Assembly: GCF_900116645.1 (NCBI RefSeq)
Contig: NZ_FPBO01000002.1
Location: forward strand, 186,001 to 250,000
DNA: 64,000 nt
From: Pseudoduganella namucuonensis
Lineage (GTDB): Bacteria; Pseudomonadota; Gammaproteobacteria; Burkholderiales; Burkholderiaceae_D
Reading direction: 5' to 3'
In this document: positions 27,908 through 38,200 of the stretch, piece by piece
How positions within the stretch are numbered: position 1 is the first letter of the stretch
Layout of the letters: each line of letters begins with the position of its first letter
Program-made: the position numbers and the translations under genes
Notes under the pieces: generated by a model
What the model was told of the DNA's origin: nothing
Database searches by the model: none
Seen by the model: the letters and a program-made list of their open reading frames with translations, nothing else

Positions 27908-28975
27908 ATGCGCGTTCATAAAATTGCAGCTATTCCCGCCGATGGTATCGGCCCCGAAGTCATCGCCGCAGGCCTCGAAGTGCTGGAGGCGCTGGCCTCC
28001 CATGACGGCGGCTTCAAGCTGGAAGTGGAGAACTTCCCGTGGAGTTCCGAGTACTACCTGGAGCACGGCCACTACATCCCCGAGGGGGGCCTGGAAAAGC
28101 TCAAGACCTTCGACGCCATCTTCTTCGGCGCCGTCGGCAGCCAGCAGGTGCCGGACCACGTGTCGCTGTGGGGCCTGCGCCTGCCGATCGCCCAGGGCTT
28201 CGACCAGTACGCCAACATCCGTCCGGCGCGCGTGCTGCCCGGCGTGAACAGCCCGCTGAAAGGCGGCGAGGACATCGACTGGGTCATCGTGCGCGAGAAC
28301 TCGGAAGGCGAATACGCCGGCCATGGCGGCCGCGCGCACAAGGGCCTGCCGATCGAGGTCGGCACCGAGACCGCCGTGTTCACCCGCGCCGGCGTCGAAC
28401 GCATCCACCGTTTCGCCTTCGAGCTGGCGCAAAAGCGTCCCGCCAAGCACCTCACGCTGGTGACCAAGTCCAACGCCCAGCGCTTCGGCATGGTGATGTG
28501 GGACGAGATCTTCTACGAGGTGGCCGCCGACTATCCCGACGTGAAGGTGGACCGCGAACTGGTGGACGCCGTCACCACCCGCATGGTGCTCAAGCCGAAA
28601 ACGCTGGACGTGGTGGTGGCCACCAACCTGCACGCCGACATCCTGTCCGACCTGGCAGCCGCGCTGTCCGGCAGCCTGGGTATCGGCCCCACCGCCAACC
28701 TGAACCCGGACCGCCGCTTCCCGTCGATGTTCGAGCCCATCCACGGCTCCGCCTTCGACATCACCGGCAAGGGCGTGGCCAACCCGGTCGCCACCTTCTG
28801 GACCGCCGCCATGATGCTGGAACACCTGGGCGAGGACGCCGCCGCCAGGCGCCTGATGCAGGCCGTGGAGGCGGTCACCGCCGACAAGATCCACACGCCG
28901 GACCTGGGCGGCAAGGCCACCACGGCCGACGTGACCAGGGCGGTCTGCGATTTCATCCGCGCCTCCACCAAGTAA
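27908..28975 (+). CDS. dmlA: D-malate/tartrate dehydrogenase (decarboxylating)
   Basis: 355 aa, ATG preceded by AAAGGAGATG. It belongs to the isocitrate/isopropylmalate dehydrogenase superfamily: [12 protein letters not shown] at the N-terminus, [43 protein letters not shown] and the cofactor loop [19 protein letters not shown]. Pattern and length fit tartrate dehydrogenase/D-malate dehydrogenase (TtuC/DmlA), which oxidises D-malate to pyruvate and CO2 with NAD. The following C4-dicarboxylate carrier gene and the LysR regulator agree with this. Isopropylmalate dehydrogenase is less likely because there is no leucine operon here. Confidence 0.88.
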   Translation: MRVHKIAAIPADGIGPEVIAAGLEVLEALASHDGGFKLEVENFPWSSEYYLEHGHYIPEGGLEKLKTFDAIFFGAVGSQQVPDHVSLWGLRLPIAQGFDQYANIRPARVLPGVNSPLKGGEDIDWVIVRENSEGEYAGHGGRAHKGLPIEVGTETAVFTRAGVERIHRFAFELAQKRPAKHLTLVTKSNAQRFGMVMWDEIFYEVAADYPDVKVDRELVDAVTTRMVLKPKTLDVVVATNLHADILSDLAAALSGSLGIGPTANLNPDRRFPSMFEPIHGSAFDITGKGVANPVATFWTAAMMLEHLGEDAAARRLMQAVEAVTADKIHTPDLGGKATTADVTRAVCDFIRASTK

Positions 28976-29061
28976 AGCGGCACCGTTGGGCCCGAAGCAA
29001 CCGTCAAGAGTTGCGGATCATCCTTAGCGCCACGCGCCATCACGCCATCGGAGACCACATC

Positions 29062-30432
29062 ATGTCTAAAAGTAGAAAGTTTTTCGGCACCCTGTACATA
29101 CAGGTCATCATCGCGGTCCTGGCCGGCGTCCTGCTCGGCGTGCTGGACCCCGAACTGGGCACCAGGCTCAAACCCCTGGGCGACGCCTTCATCAAGTTGA
29201 TCAAGATGGTGTTCGCCCCCGTCATCTTCGCCACCGTGGTGCTGGGCATCGCCAAGATGGAAAGCATGAAGGACCTGGGGCGCGTGGGCGGACGCGCCCT
29301 GATCTATTTCGAAGTCATGTCCACCTTCGCGCTGGGCCTGGGTCTGATCGTGGTGAACATGGTGGGACCGGGCGTCGGCATGAACATCGACCCGCACACA
29401 CTGGACACCAAGAGCATCTCCACCTACACGGCGGCGGTGAAACCGAGCACCTTCATGGACTTCGTGCTCAACATCATTCCCGGCAGCGTGGTCGACGCCT
29501 TCGCCAGGAACGAGATCCTGCAGATCATCCTGTTCTCCATCATGTTCGGCGTGGCGCTGGCGCACATGGGCAACCGCGCCAAGCCGGTGGTCGGCTTCCT
29601 CGACTCCTTCTCGCAAGCCATGTTCTACATCGTCGGCCTGGTGATGCGCGTCGCGCCCATCGCCGCCTTCGGCGCCATCGCCTTCACTGTCGGCAAATAC
29701 GGCTTCGCCTCCATCGCCTCGCTGGCCAAGCTGATGGGCACCATGTACATCACCTGCGCGCTGTTCGTCTTCGTGGTGCTGGGATTGGTGGCGCGCATGT
29801 CCGGCTTCAGCCTGTGGAAGTTCCTCAAGTACATCAAGGAGGAGATCTTCACGGTGCTGGGCACCAGTTCCTCGGAATCGGTGGTGCCGCAATTGATCCG
29901 CAAGCTGGAGAACATCGGCTGCTCCAAGCCGGTGGTCGGCCTGGTGGTGCCGTCCGGCCTCACCTTCAATCCGGACGGCCAGTGCATCTACTACACCATG
30001 GCGGCCATCTTCATCGCCCAGGCCACCAACACCCAGTTGACGCTGATGGACCAGCTGGTGGTGCTGGGCGTGCTGATGCTCACCTCGAAAGGCTCGGCGG
30101 GCGTGACCGGCTCCGGCTTCATCACGCTGGCGGCCACGCTGGCCTCGATGGGCAAGATCCCGGTCGAGGGCATGGTGCTGCTGCTGGGCGTGGACCGCTT
30201 CATGTCCGAGGCGCGCGCCATCACCAACACCATCGGCAACGCGGTCGGCACCATGGCCATCGCGCGCTGGGTCGGCGCGCTGGACATGCCGCGCGCCACC
30301 GGCATCCTGAACGGCACCATCGACGCCAACGACGCCATGGAGCTGTACGGCGCCGGCGCGGAGCCGCACGGCGTCAAGGATGAACGCCCGGCGACGCTGG
30401 TGATGGCCGAGGGAGCGGTGCGCCACGGCTAA
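29062..30432 (+). CDS. dctA: C4-dicarboxylate/cation symporter DctA
   Basis: 456 aa from the ATG at 29062 (GGAG about 10 bases upstream). It is a full-length DAACS transporter: SLYIQVI-like first helix ([18 protein letters not shown]), [27 protein letters not shown], the serine-rich reentrant loop [38 protein letters not shown] and the [22 protein letters not shown] motif that binds substrate and cation. It imports malate, succinate and fumarate. It is 86 bp downstream of the malate/tartrate dehydrogenase gene and probably co-transcribed. Confidence 0.95.
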   Translation: MSKSRKFFGTLYIQVIIAVLAGVLLGVLDPELGTRLKPLGDAFIKLIKMVFAPVIFATVVLGIAKMESMKDLGRVGGRALIYFEVMSTFALGLGLIVVNMVGPGVGMNIDPHTLDTKSISTYTAAVKPSTFMDFVLNIIPGSVVDAFARNEILQIILFSIMFGVALAHMGNRAKPVVGFLDSFSQAMFYIVGLVMRVAPIAAFGAIAFTVGKYGFASIASLAKLMGTMYITCALFVFVVLGLVARMSGFSLWKFLKYIKEEIFTVLGTSSSESVVPQLIRKLENIGCSKPVVGLVVPSGLTFNPDGQCIYYTMAAIFIAQATNTQLTLMDQLVVLGVLMLTSKGSAGVTGSGFITLAATLASMGKIPVEGMVLLLGVDRFMSEARAITNTIGNAVGTMAIARWVGALDMPRATGILNGTIDANDAMELYGAGAEPHGVKDERPATLVMAEGAVRHG

Positions 30433-30447
30433 GCGGCAAGAGGGAAG

Positions 30448-30474
30448 CGCGCCGCCGCGGGACGCGGCGGCGCG
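30448..30474. terminator. bidirectional hairpin between dctA and the LacI gene
   Basis: CGCGCCGCCGCG and CGCGGCGGCGCG form a perfect 12-bp stem with a 3-base loop, midway between two convergent stop codons 52 bp apart. The stem is very stable but there is no T tract. Confidence 0.55.
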
Positions 30475-30484
30475 TGAAAGCGGC

Positions 30485-31612
30485 TTACTTCTTGTGAAGC
30501 GAGGACGGACGGTGGCGCGGCGCCGCGTCCGACTGGCGGCGTATCAGCTCGAAGTCCATCGCCACGTGCTCCGGATCCTCGGGCGCGCCCTCGCGCAGCG
30601 CGCGGATCTGCCGCACCAGGTACTGCACCGCCGCCTCCGCCATCACGGTGATGGGCTGGCGCACCGTGGTCAGCTCGGGCCAGATGGTGGTCGCCAGCGC
30701 GGTATCGTCGAAGCCGGCCACCGTCAGGTCGCCCGGCACGTCCAGGCCCATGCGATGGGCGATGGCGACCGTGGCCGCCGCCATGTCGTCGTTGCTGGCG
30801 AAGACGGCGGACGGGCGCTGTTCCAGCGACAGCAGCATCTCCGCCGCGTCCAGGCCGGAGCGGTAGGTGAACATGCCCTGCACGATCAGCTCGGGCGCGG
30901 CCTGCACGCCCTTGGCCTTGATGGCGGCCTTGAAGCCGGCCAGGCGGCGCGCGCTGGCGCTCTGGTTCGGGTGCCCGATGATGAAGCCGATGCGCTGGTG
31001 TCCCAGCGCGATCAGGTGGCTGGTCATGTCGTAGGCGGCCTGGAAGTCGTCGATGCTGACGGCGCACACGCGCGGGTCGGGCGCGCCGCAGGCCACCGTC
31101 ACGGCGGGCATGGCGGCCGCCGCGATCAGGTCGATCAGGGCCGGCGTGTCGCACAGCGGCGGCGGCAGGATGATGCCGTCCACGCCGTTCTCGATCAGGC
31201 GCTGCGTCTGTTCCTTCCAGTGCTCGCCCGCCTCGCACTTCTCCACCACCAGCTGCACGTTGTTCAAGCTGGCCTGGTTCAGCAGGCCGACCAGGAACTC
31301 GCTCAGGTAGCCGGCGCTGGGATTACTGTACAGGAAGCCGACACGGATCGGACGCGAGCCGGCCAGGCGGCGCGCAGCCTGGTTGGGAACGTAATTGAGC
31401 GCGGCGACCGCCTCGTCCACCTTGCGGCGCGTGCTCTGGCGCACCTTGGTGTCGCCGTTCATCACGCGCGACACGGTCATGGGCGAGACGCCGGCGAGTT
31501 TCGCGACGTCGGACATCGTGGGCACGCCCGGCTTGCTGTCCGGGGTCCGCTCCGCGCTGCGCGGCGGCTTGCGCTCGCCCTCCGCATCCGATTTCACCTT
31601 GATTCTTGCCAT
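30485..31612 (-). CDS. LacI-family regulator of the xylan island
   Basis: 375 aa. After a basic N-terminal tail (1-30), the helix-turn-helix is at about 34-53 (MSDVAKLAGVSPMTVSRVMNGD), followed by the hinge helix (YVPNQAARRLAG) and a periplasmic-binding-like sensor domain (about 88-355) with VDGIILPP, HLIALGHQRIGFI, VFASNDDMAAATV and DVPGDLTVAGFDDT. It is encoded 55 bp downstream of the GH67 gene on the same strand. Related LacI-type operators are found in the GH67/GH10 and esterase/gudD divergent regions, so it probably represses the xylan genes until a xylo- or aldobiouronic sugar is present. Confidence 0.88.
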   Translation of the reverse strand: MARIKVKSDAEGERKPPRSAERTPDSKPGVPTMSDVAKLAGVSPMTVSRVMNGDTKVRQSTRRKVDEAVAALNYVPNQAARRLAGSRPIRVGFLYSNPSAGYLSEFLVGLLNQASLNNVQLVVEKCEAGEHWKEQTQRLIENGVDGIILPPPLCDTPALIDLIAAAAMPAVTVACGAPDPRVCAVSIDDFQAAYDMTSHLIALGHQRIGFIIGHPNQSASARRLAGFKAAIKAKGVQAAPELIVQGMFTYRSGLDAAEMLLSLEQRPSAVFASNDDMAAATVAIAHRMGLDVPGDLTVAGFDDTALATTIWPELTTVRQPITVMAEAAVQYLVRQIRALREGAPEDPEHVAMDFELIRRQSDAAPRHRPSSLHKK

Positions 31613-31667
31613 CTGTTCTGCTTACCTTCGTATATGTAATCAAGCCTTCAACTTTACCACAGGCGGC

Positions 31668-33848
31668 TCAGCCGTTGCCCGGGGCGTAGGGGAAGCGCAA
31701 GGATTTGTAATGGTCCAGCGAGCGCTCCGGCGCGGGCGCGCCCGCCGGCAGCGGCAGTCCGGACACGGACTGGAAATAGGCGACGCAGGCGTCGCGCCAC
31801 CAGCGCGCCTCCAGCAGCTGCTTGTCCAGCGCCATCAGCACCTCCGCGTGGCGGCGCGCGTCGATCGCCGGCTTCAAACGCAGCCAGCGGCCGCGCATGT
31901 CTTCGGCCTGCGCCACGCCCAGGTCGTAGCGGGCCACCAGCTCGGTCCACAGCGTGCGGCCGGAAGCCATCCTGTAATCCCACGGCAGGTGGTGGAACCA
32001 CAGCAGCAGCGGCTCGGGCGTGGCGCGCGGATCGGCGTAGCGGCGCGCCAGCTCGGGCGCGTACTGCGCCACCGCGTCGCTGCCGGTGGCGGTGCGGTCG
32101 AAGCCGACGCCGTCCCTGCCCGCGCGGTGGTAGTAGACGGGGTTCCAGTCCGGCCGTCCCAGGTCGTCCACCCACGGCGCGGGGCCGTGGTGGTGGCCGG
32201 TGCCCATCAGGTGGTGCAGGCCGAGCGGCGTCATGTAATTCACCACCGCCTCGCGCGACATCATCAGCAAGTCCACCACGGGCGCGGTCACGCGCGGGTC
32301 CGGCGAGAAGGTCTGCGCCACCCACTCGCGCGCGATCTCGCGGGCGCCGGCTCGCGGATCCCAGGCCAGGCGGCCGTAGGCGTACCAGTTGGCCTGGTCG
32401 AAGTGCGAACCGCTCCAGGTGCGGTCGCTGCCGATGTTGGCCACGCCGGCCATGCCGGTCAGGCTCCGCGGCTGGTCCTTGGGCCCGGCGCCCCGCTCCA
32501 GGATGCGCGCCACGGTGCCGTTGCCATTGCCCATGTCGGTGGCCAGCGTCTCCTCGTACATCGTGCCCAGATAGGCCGTGTGCGTGGCGAAGCCCAGGTA
32601 CTCCTTGGTGATCTGGAACTCCATCATCAGCGGCGTGTTGGGCATGGCGCCGAACAGCGGATGCGCCGGTTCGCGCGGCTGGAAATCGATGGCGCCGTTC
32701 TTCACCTGCACCAGCACATTGGGCGCGAAGGTCCCGTCCAGCGGCTTGAACTCGTCATAGGCCTGCTTGGCGCGGTCGTCCGGCTTCTCGTGCGCGTAGA
32801 CAAAGGCGCGCCACATCACCACGCCCTGGTGCGGGGCCAGCGCCGCCGCCAGCATGTTGGCGCCGTCGGCGTGGCTGCGCTTGTAATCCTGCGGTCCCGG
32901 CTGGCCCTCGGAGTTCGCCTTCACCAGGAAGCCGCCGAAGTCGGGGATGGACTTGTAGATCTCGTCCGCCTTGGCGCGCCACCACGCGGCGACGGCCGGA
33001 TCGAGCGGATCGGCGGTCTTGGTCGCGCCCAGCTCCAGCGGCGTGGAGAAGCGCGCCGACAGGTAGACCTTGATGCCGTAGGGGCGCAGCGTGTCCGCCA
33101 CCGCCGCCGCCTTCGCGATCCACGGCGCGGTCAGGATGTCCGGCTTGGAATTCACGTTGTTGAGCACCGTGCCGTTGATGCCCAGCGAGGCGTTGGCGCG
33201 GCCGTAGTCCACGTGGCGGCGGTCGCGGATCTCCGGCAGCGCCCACCAGTTCCAGATCGACTCGCCCGCGTAGCCGCGCTCCACGGTGCGGTTCAGATTG
33301 TCCCAATGATTCAGCACGCGCAGTTGCAGCCTGGGCGCCGAGCGCAGTTCCCGCGCGAAGTCCACGCCGGCGCCGGTGGACGCGGCGCGCAGCCAGGCGA
33401 AGGCGCCGTACAGCAGGCCGATGTCGCTGTTCGCCGCGATCAGCGTCACGCGGTGGCCGCGCAGGCGCATGGAGCGCACCAGATAACCCTCCTTGCCCAG
33501 CGGCGCCAGGTCCAGCGCCGCCGCCTCCGGCAGCGTGGCGGGGGTCCCCAGCACGATGGCGCCGTCCTTCACGCTCGCGCCCAAGGCCGGCGCGGCCCCC
33601 AGCATGCCCTCCAGGCCGCGCCGCAGTTCCGCCACCGCCGCCTCGCCGGTGGCGCCGATGGCGCCGCGCCCGCCCGCGTACACCAGCGCCGTGGCGCGGG
33701 CGCGCAACTGCGCCTGCGCCGTCTTCTCCAGCGGCCGGTAGCGCAGCCACAAGTCGTAACCGTCCTCCTCCACCGCCCAGGCCGGGCGCAGCAACATCAA
33801 TAGCAACAACGGCAACATCGGGGCCAGGGCCCTCGGCAACCACTTCAT
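31668..33848 (-). CDS. aguA: GH67 alpha-glucuronidase
   Basis: 726 aa from the ATG at 33848, which has GGAG five bases upstream and opens a clean signal peptide (MKWLPRALAPMLPLLLLMLLRPAWA). The three GH67 domains are present: N-terminal beta domain, catalytic TIM barrel and C-terminal helical domain. The catalytic acid is in KANSEGQPGPQDY, and the acid pair (Asp and Glu) is in KNGAIDFQPREPAHP. It removes 4-O-methylglucuronate from the non-reducing end of short xylo-oligosaccharides. Many GH67 enzymes are cytoplasmic, so the signal peptide suggests periplasmic action here. Confidence 0.94.
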   Translation of the reverse strand: MKWLPRALAPMLPLLLLMLLRPAWAVEEDGYDLWLRYRPLEKTAQAQLRARATALVYAGGRGAIGATGEAAVAELRRGLEGMLGAAPALGASVKDGAIVLGTPATLPEAAALDLAPLGKEGYLVRSMRLRGHRVTLIAANSDIGLLYGAFAWLRAASTGAGVDFARELRSAPRLQLRVLNHWDNLNRTVERGYAGESIWNWWALPEIRDRRHVDYGRANASLGINGTVLNNVNSKPDILTAPWIAKAAAVADTLRPYGIKVYLSARFSTPLELGATKTADPLDPAVAAWWRAKADEIYKSIPDFGGFLVKANSEGQPGPQDYKRSHADGANMLAAALAPHQGVVMWRAFVYAHEKPDDRAKQAYDEFKPLDGTFAPNVLVQVKNGAIDFQPREPAHPLFGAMPNTPLMMEFQITKEYLGFATHTAYLGTMYEETLATDMGNGNGTVARILERGAGPKDQPRSLTGMAGVANIGSDRTWSGSHFDQANWYAYGRLAWDPRAGAREIAREWVAQTFSPDPRVTAPVVDLLMMSREAVVNYMTPLGLHHLMGTGHHHGPAPWVDDLGRPDWNPVYYHRAGRDGVGFDRTATGSDAVAQYAPELARRYADPRATPEPLLLWFHHLPWDYRMASGRTLWTELVARYDLGVAQAEDMRGRWLRLKPAIDARRHAEVLMALDKQLLEARWWRDACVAYFQSVSGLPLPAGAPAPERSLDHYKSLRFPYAPGNG

Positions 33849-33873
33849 ATCGTCTCCGGTTTGTCTCTTTTTT

Positions 33874-33915
33874 GGTAACGTAACAATTTGCATCCCAATA
33901 AATGTTAGCGTAACC
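33874..33915. promoter_or_regulatory. paired LacI-type operators in the GH67/GH10 divergent region
   Basis: GGTAACGTAACA (33874-33885) and TGTTAGCGTAACC (33903-33915) are mutually inverted near-palindromes, each close to TGTTAnCGnTAACA. They lie between two divergent xylanolytic genes. A related core TGTTAGCGCTA occurs at 39865. The binding protein is inferred to be the island's LacI regulator. Confidence 0.55.
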
Positions 33916-33960
33916 TTTTATTGCATGCAGCGCCACCCATAAAAACACCGGAGACCAAAA

Positions 33961-35091
33961 ATGACGATGACACGCCGCCGCGCCCTCGCGATGCTGGCCG
34001 GAGCGGCCGGCGCCGGGCTGCTGCCGCTGCACACGGCCTACAGCGAACCCGCGCCCGAGGCGCTGCGCGCCATCGCCCAGCGCAAGGGGCTGCGCTTCGG
34101 CAACGCCATCGGCGCCACGCGCTTCCAGGACCCCGCCTACCGCGCCCTGATGGCGCGCGAATGCAATGTGATGGTGGCAGAGAACGAAACCAAATGGCAG
34201 GCGGTGCAAGCGCGGCCCGGCAAATTCACGTTCGCGCCCGCCGACCGCATGTTCTCCTGGGCCAGGTCGCAAGGCATGGCGGTGCGCGGCCACACGCTGG
34301 TGTGGCAGCCGGCCAAATGGCTGCCGCGCTGGGTCAACGAACACGATTTCGGCGCCCAGCCGGTGCGCGAGGCCGAGCGCCTGCTGCGCGAGCACATCGC
34401 CACGGTGTGCCGCCACTTCGGCAAGGACATCTACAGCTACGACGTGGTGAACGAGGCGATCGAACCGGCGACGGGGGGACTGCGGCGCAACGTCTTCACC
34501 GAGCGGCTGGGCGCGGTGGAACAGATCGACCTCGCGTTCCGCATCGCGCGCGAGCACGCGCCGCACGCGCAACTGGTCTACAACGACTACATGCGTTGGG
34601 ACGCCGGCAGCGCCAAGCACCGCGCGGGCGTGCTCGAACTGCTGCGCGCGTTGAAGGCGCGCGGCACGCCGGTGCACGCGCTGGGGCTGCAGAGCCACAT
34701 CGGCTCATGGGACGAATCCGCGCCGGCGGGCGCCGACGCGATGACCGAATGGCGCCGCTTCCTCGACGAGGCCACGGGCATGGGCCTGGACCTGCTGATC
34801 ACCGAATTCGACGTCAACGACCGCAAGCTCCCCGCCGACGCCGCCTTGCGAGACGCCGGCGTGGCCGCGCTGGCGCGCGACTACCTCGATGTCACGCTCA
34901 GCTACCCGCGCACGCGCGACCTCGTGCTATGGGGGATGGCCGACCACGCCAGCTGGCTACAGAGCTGGGACGAGGCGCCGCGGCTGGACGGCCTGCCGAT
35001 GCGTCCCACGCCCTACAGCGCCCAGCTGCAAGCCAAGCCCCTGCGCGCCGCCATCGCCGACGCCCTGCGCGCCATGCCCCCGCGCGCCTAA
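33961..35091 (+). CDS. GH10 endo-1,4-beta-xylanase
   Basis: 376 aa, nearly all catalytic domain. The N-terminus MTRRRALAMLAGAAGAG looks like a Tat signal (Arg cluster, then hydrophobic stretch), so export in folded form is likely. GH10 landmarks: NETKWQAVQ, VRGHTLVWQ, acid/base Glu165 in YDVVNEAIEP and nucleophile Glu282 in LLITEFDVND. The family cleaves the xylan backbone internally and tolerates glucuronate branches, giving substrates for the GH67 and GH115 enzymes. There is no carbohydrate-binding module. The C-terminus stops 16 bp before a large palindromic repeat. Confidence 0.94.
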   Translation: MTMTRRRALAMLAGAAGAGLLPLHTAYSEPAPEALRAIAQRKGLRFGNAIGATRFQDPAYRALMARECNVMVAENETKWQAVQARPGKFTFAPADRMFSWARSQGMAVRGHTLVWQPAKWLPRWVNEHDFGAQPVREAERLLREHIATVCRHFGKDIYSYDVVNEAIEPATGGLRRNVFTERLGAVEQIDLAFRIAREHAPHAQLVYNDYMRWDAGSAKHRAGVLELLRALKARGTPVHALGLQSHIGSWDESAPAGADAMTEWRRFLDEATGMGLDLLITEFDVNDRKLPADAALRDAGVAALARDYLDVTLSYPRTRDLVLWGMADHASWLQSWDEAPRLDGLPMRPTPYSAQLQAKPLRAAIADALRAMPPRA

Positions 35092-35106
35092 AAAGTTTCC
35101 CGCTTA

Positions 35107-35220
35107 ACATCGGTGTCAGGCGCGACATTCGGACACGAGCTCGGCCGTAGGCCGGCGGCCGGATGCCGGGACGCCGGGACGGATGAGGCCGTGTCCGAAT
35201 GTCGCGCCTGACACCGATGT
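35107..35220. repeat. 114-bp palindromic element with perfect 31-bp arms
   Basis: The left arm (35107-35137, beginning ACATCGGTGTCAGG) and the right arm (35190-35220) are perfect inverted repeats of 31 bp around a 52-bp GC-rich centre with GGCCGG and CCGGGACG motifs. It lies between convergent genes, 16 bp after one stop and 13 bp before the other, and could also terminate transcription. Such structures resemble REPIN/MITE elements. Confidence 0.9.
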
Positions 35221-35232
35221 AGCGGGGGCAAC

Positions 35233-38200
35233 TTATGGGGCTTTGGGGCTTTCGGTGGGGCCGAGGTAGCTGGGGCGCAGGCCGCCGGCGTCGACGACGA
35301 TCTTTTGCAGCACCAGGCCGGGGTCGATCGCCCAGTATTTCACCGTGTGGGTGCCGGGCCGCGCGATCAGGTGCTCGGTTTTGTGCACCACCGCGCCGTC
35401 CGACACGGCCTTCTCCCACGCGGCCATCGATGCGTCGGCGTGCACGTCGACGATCCGCGGGACTTCGTCGTCGATCGATATCGCGTACCGGAAGCCGGGG
35501 CCGGGATGGAATTTCAGCGTCGGCGCCAGCGTGGCGTGCACCGCGACCTTGCCGGCGGCATACAGGTGCACCTGGTATTCCAGCCGCATGGCTTGCGCGC
35601 TGGACGCCAGCGTGGCCGCCAGGCTGGGCGCCGGCGCGGGCACCTGCACCACGGCGGCCGCCGGCACGGGCGCCGCTCCGGCCTGGTCCTCTATCCGGAC
35701 ATCTGCCTGGACGGCGGGCGGCGGCGCGGGCTGGCCCGCCACCGGCGAAGCCGGCGGCACGGACGCCAGCGGATCCGGGTGCGCCGGCTCGGCCTCCACC
35801 TGCAATTCCCGCACCTCCCGCGCCAACCTCTGCGCGGCTTCCTCGGCCGCCTCGCGGGCCGCCTGTTCCGCGGCCTGTTCCGCCGCCTGCCGCGCGGCCT
35901 CCGCCGCGGCCTGCGCCGCTGCCTGCATCGCGGCCTTGTGCTGCGCGACCGCCGCGACGGGCTCCGTCACCGGCGTCGCCGTCATGCCCGACAGCGTGCG
36001 GCCGTGATCGGGTATCCTCAGCCACTGCCGCCCTTGCGGCGCCACCGCCTTGGTGTAGTGTTCCGCCTCGATGGCCACCACGCCGCCGGATTCGACATAA
36101 CTGCCGGCCTCCACCTTCGGCCCGGCGCCCGGCGCGCGCACCGGCACGCGGATCGCGACCTTGCCGCCGTCCGGCCCCAGCACCACCACCACCGCGTGGT
36201 CCGCGTTGGCCGGCACCTCGTCCCAGCGCACGTCCACCATCACCCTTTGCGAGCGCCCCACCGATCCGCCGCTGGCGCTCAGCGTGATCCACGGCGCGCT
36301 GGCAGCGATCTTGAACCTGAACGAGGCCTGGCCGCGGTTGAATATCTCCACATAGCGCGGCTTCCTGCTGTTGGCGTCCATCAGCGGCATCGCCAGCTTG
36401 TCGCCGCCCGGCCCAGGCCAGGCCTGCTCGCTGCCTTCCACCGTCACGCCCATGTCGCCGGCCCTGGACACCTGGATCTCGCTCACCGGCGGCATCACGT
36501 TGCGCGGCGGCTGGTTCCAGTAGGTGTAGCCCAGGTGCGTTTGCGACATCATGTGGTTCCACTTGCCGTTGCTGACGTCCTCGTGGTACTGGCGCGCCAG
36601 TTCGGCGTCCTGCTGGAACAGCGCCCGCACCCGCCCCGCCAGGTCGTTGGCGGACGTGCGGCCCTGCTGCGCGTGCAGGCGGTTCAGCGCCGCCGCCGCG
36701 TACATCTCGTTGACCACCGCGCCGGCCTGCACCGGATACAGCACCAGCTGGAAGAAGGCGTCGCGCAGCGCCGACGGCAGCGATCCGTCGATCTTCTCCG
36801 CGCGCCCCGCCAGCGCCTTGTACTCGTCCACGATGCGCGCGGACTCGTTGTAGTTGGCCAGGCTGTAGGTGCCCGGCTCCAGCATCTCCGGCTTGCGGCG
36901 CCCGTTGTACTTGGTGTACTTGGCCACGATGTCGGCGATGTCGTCCGCGTATTGCGCGCCGAATTCGCGCGTGGCCCACAGCTTCAGGTACTCGGGCAGG
37001 CGCTCGGCGGGCCAGGCCGCCGGGTTCCAGGCATAGGTGAGGAAGAATTCGGTGGGCACCTCCATCGGCTTCAGGTCGCCCACGTTCACGATCCACATGC
37101 GGTCCGCCTCGTGCTGCCAGGCCAGGTGCATCTGTTCCCATATCTTGGGGATGGGCGTGACGTTCAGCCATTTGTACGAGCGCGGACCGCCCACGTAGTC
37201 GAAGTGGTAGTAGACGCCGGCGCCGCCGCTGCGCTTGCGCTCCTCGGGCGTCGGCAGGCGGCGGATGTTGCCCCAGTTGTCGTCGCACCACAGCAGCAGC
37301 ACGTCGTCCGGCACCCGCATGCCCTTCTCGTAGTATTCCTGCACTTCCTTGTACAGCGCCCACACCTGGGGCGTCTTCGCCATGTCCGGATTGAGCTCCT
37401 TGGCGATCATGTCGCGCTGGTCCTTGACAATGCGTTCCAGCAGCGCCACGTTGGAGTCCTCGGACATCGGCTCGTCGCCGTCGCCCCGCATGCCCAGCGT
37501 GATGACCTTGTCCGTGTTGCGCGAGTTGCGCAGGCCGCCGCGCCAGAAGTCCTTCAGCACGCTGGCGTTCTTGGTGTAGTCCCAGGGCCCCTTGCCCTGG
37601 CGGTGCCATTCCTTCTGCGCCCGCATCATCGGCTCGTGGTGGGAGGTGCCCATGACGACGCCGTATTCCTCGGCGCGTTGTCCATTCAGCTTGTCGTCGT
37701 CGAAGAAGGCCGCGTCCCACATCGCGGGCCACAGGTAGTTGCCGCGCATGCGCAGGATGAGTTCAAACACCTTTTCGTAGAACTTGTGGTTGTAGCCGCC
37801 GTAGGTCTGCTTGACCCAGTTGGTCAGCGCGGGCGCCTCGTCGTTCAGGAAAATGCCGCGGTACTGCACCACCGGCGCGTCGCTGACCCGAGTGTCCGCG
37901 TTGACGAACAGGTTCTTGTGCCGCTGCGGCGGCACGTCCGCCCACCAGTACCAGGGCGAGACGCCGATCTGCTCGGAGATCTCGTAGATGCCGTATATGG
38001 TGCCGCGCTTGTCCGCGCCGGCGATCACCAGCGCGCGCTCCACGCCCGGCATGGGGCGGGTCAGCGTCTGGATGTGGAAGCCCTCCCACTTGCCCTTGAT
38101 GCCGGAGACGTCCAGCGCGCCGGACTTCACCAGCCGGTCTATCATCGCGCTCTTGCCGATGGTGCCGACGATGACCACGTCCTCCCCGGCCGGCGCGCCC

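Noticed and set aside
27908-28975. Considered as leucine-pathway 3-isopropylmalate dehydrogenase
   Set aside because: Its neighbours are a DmlR-like regulator and DctA, and no leuC/leuD genes are present; the sequence pattern agrees better with tartrate/D-malate dehydrogenase.
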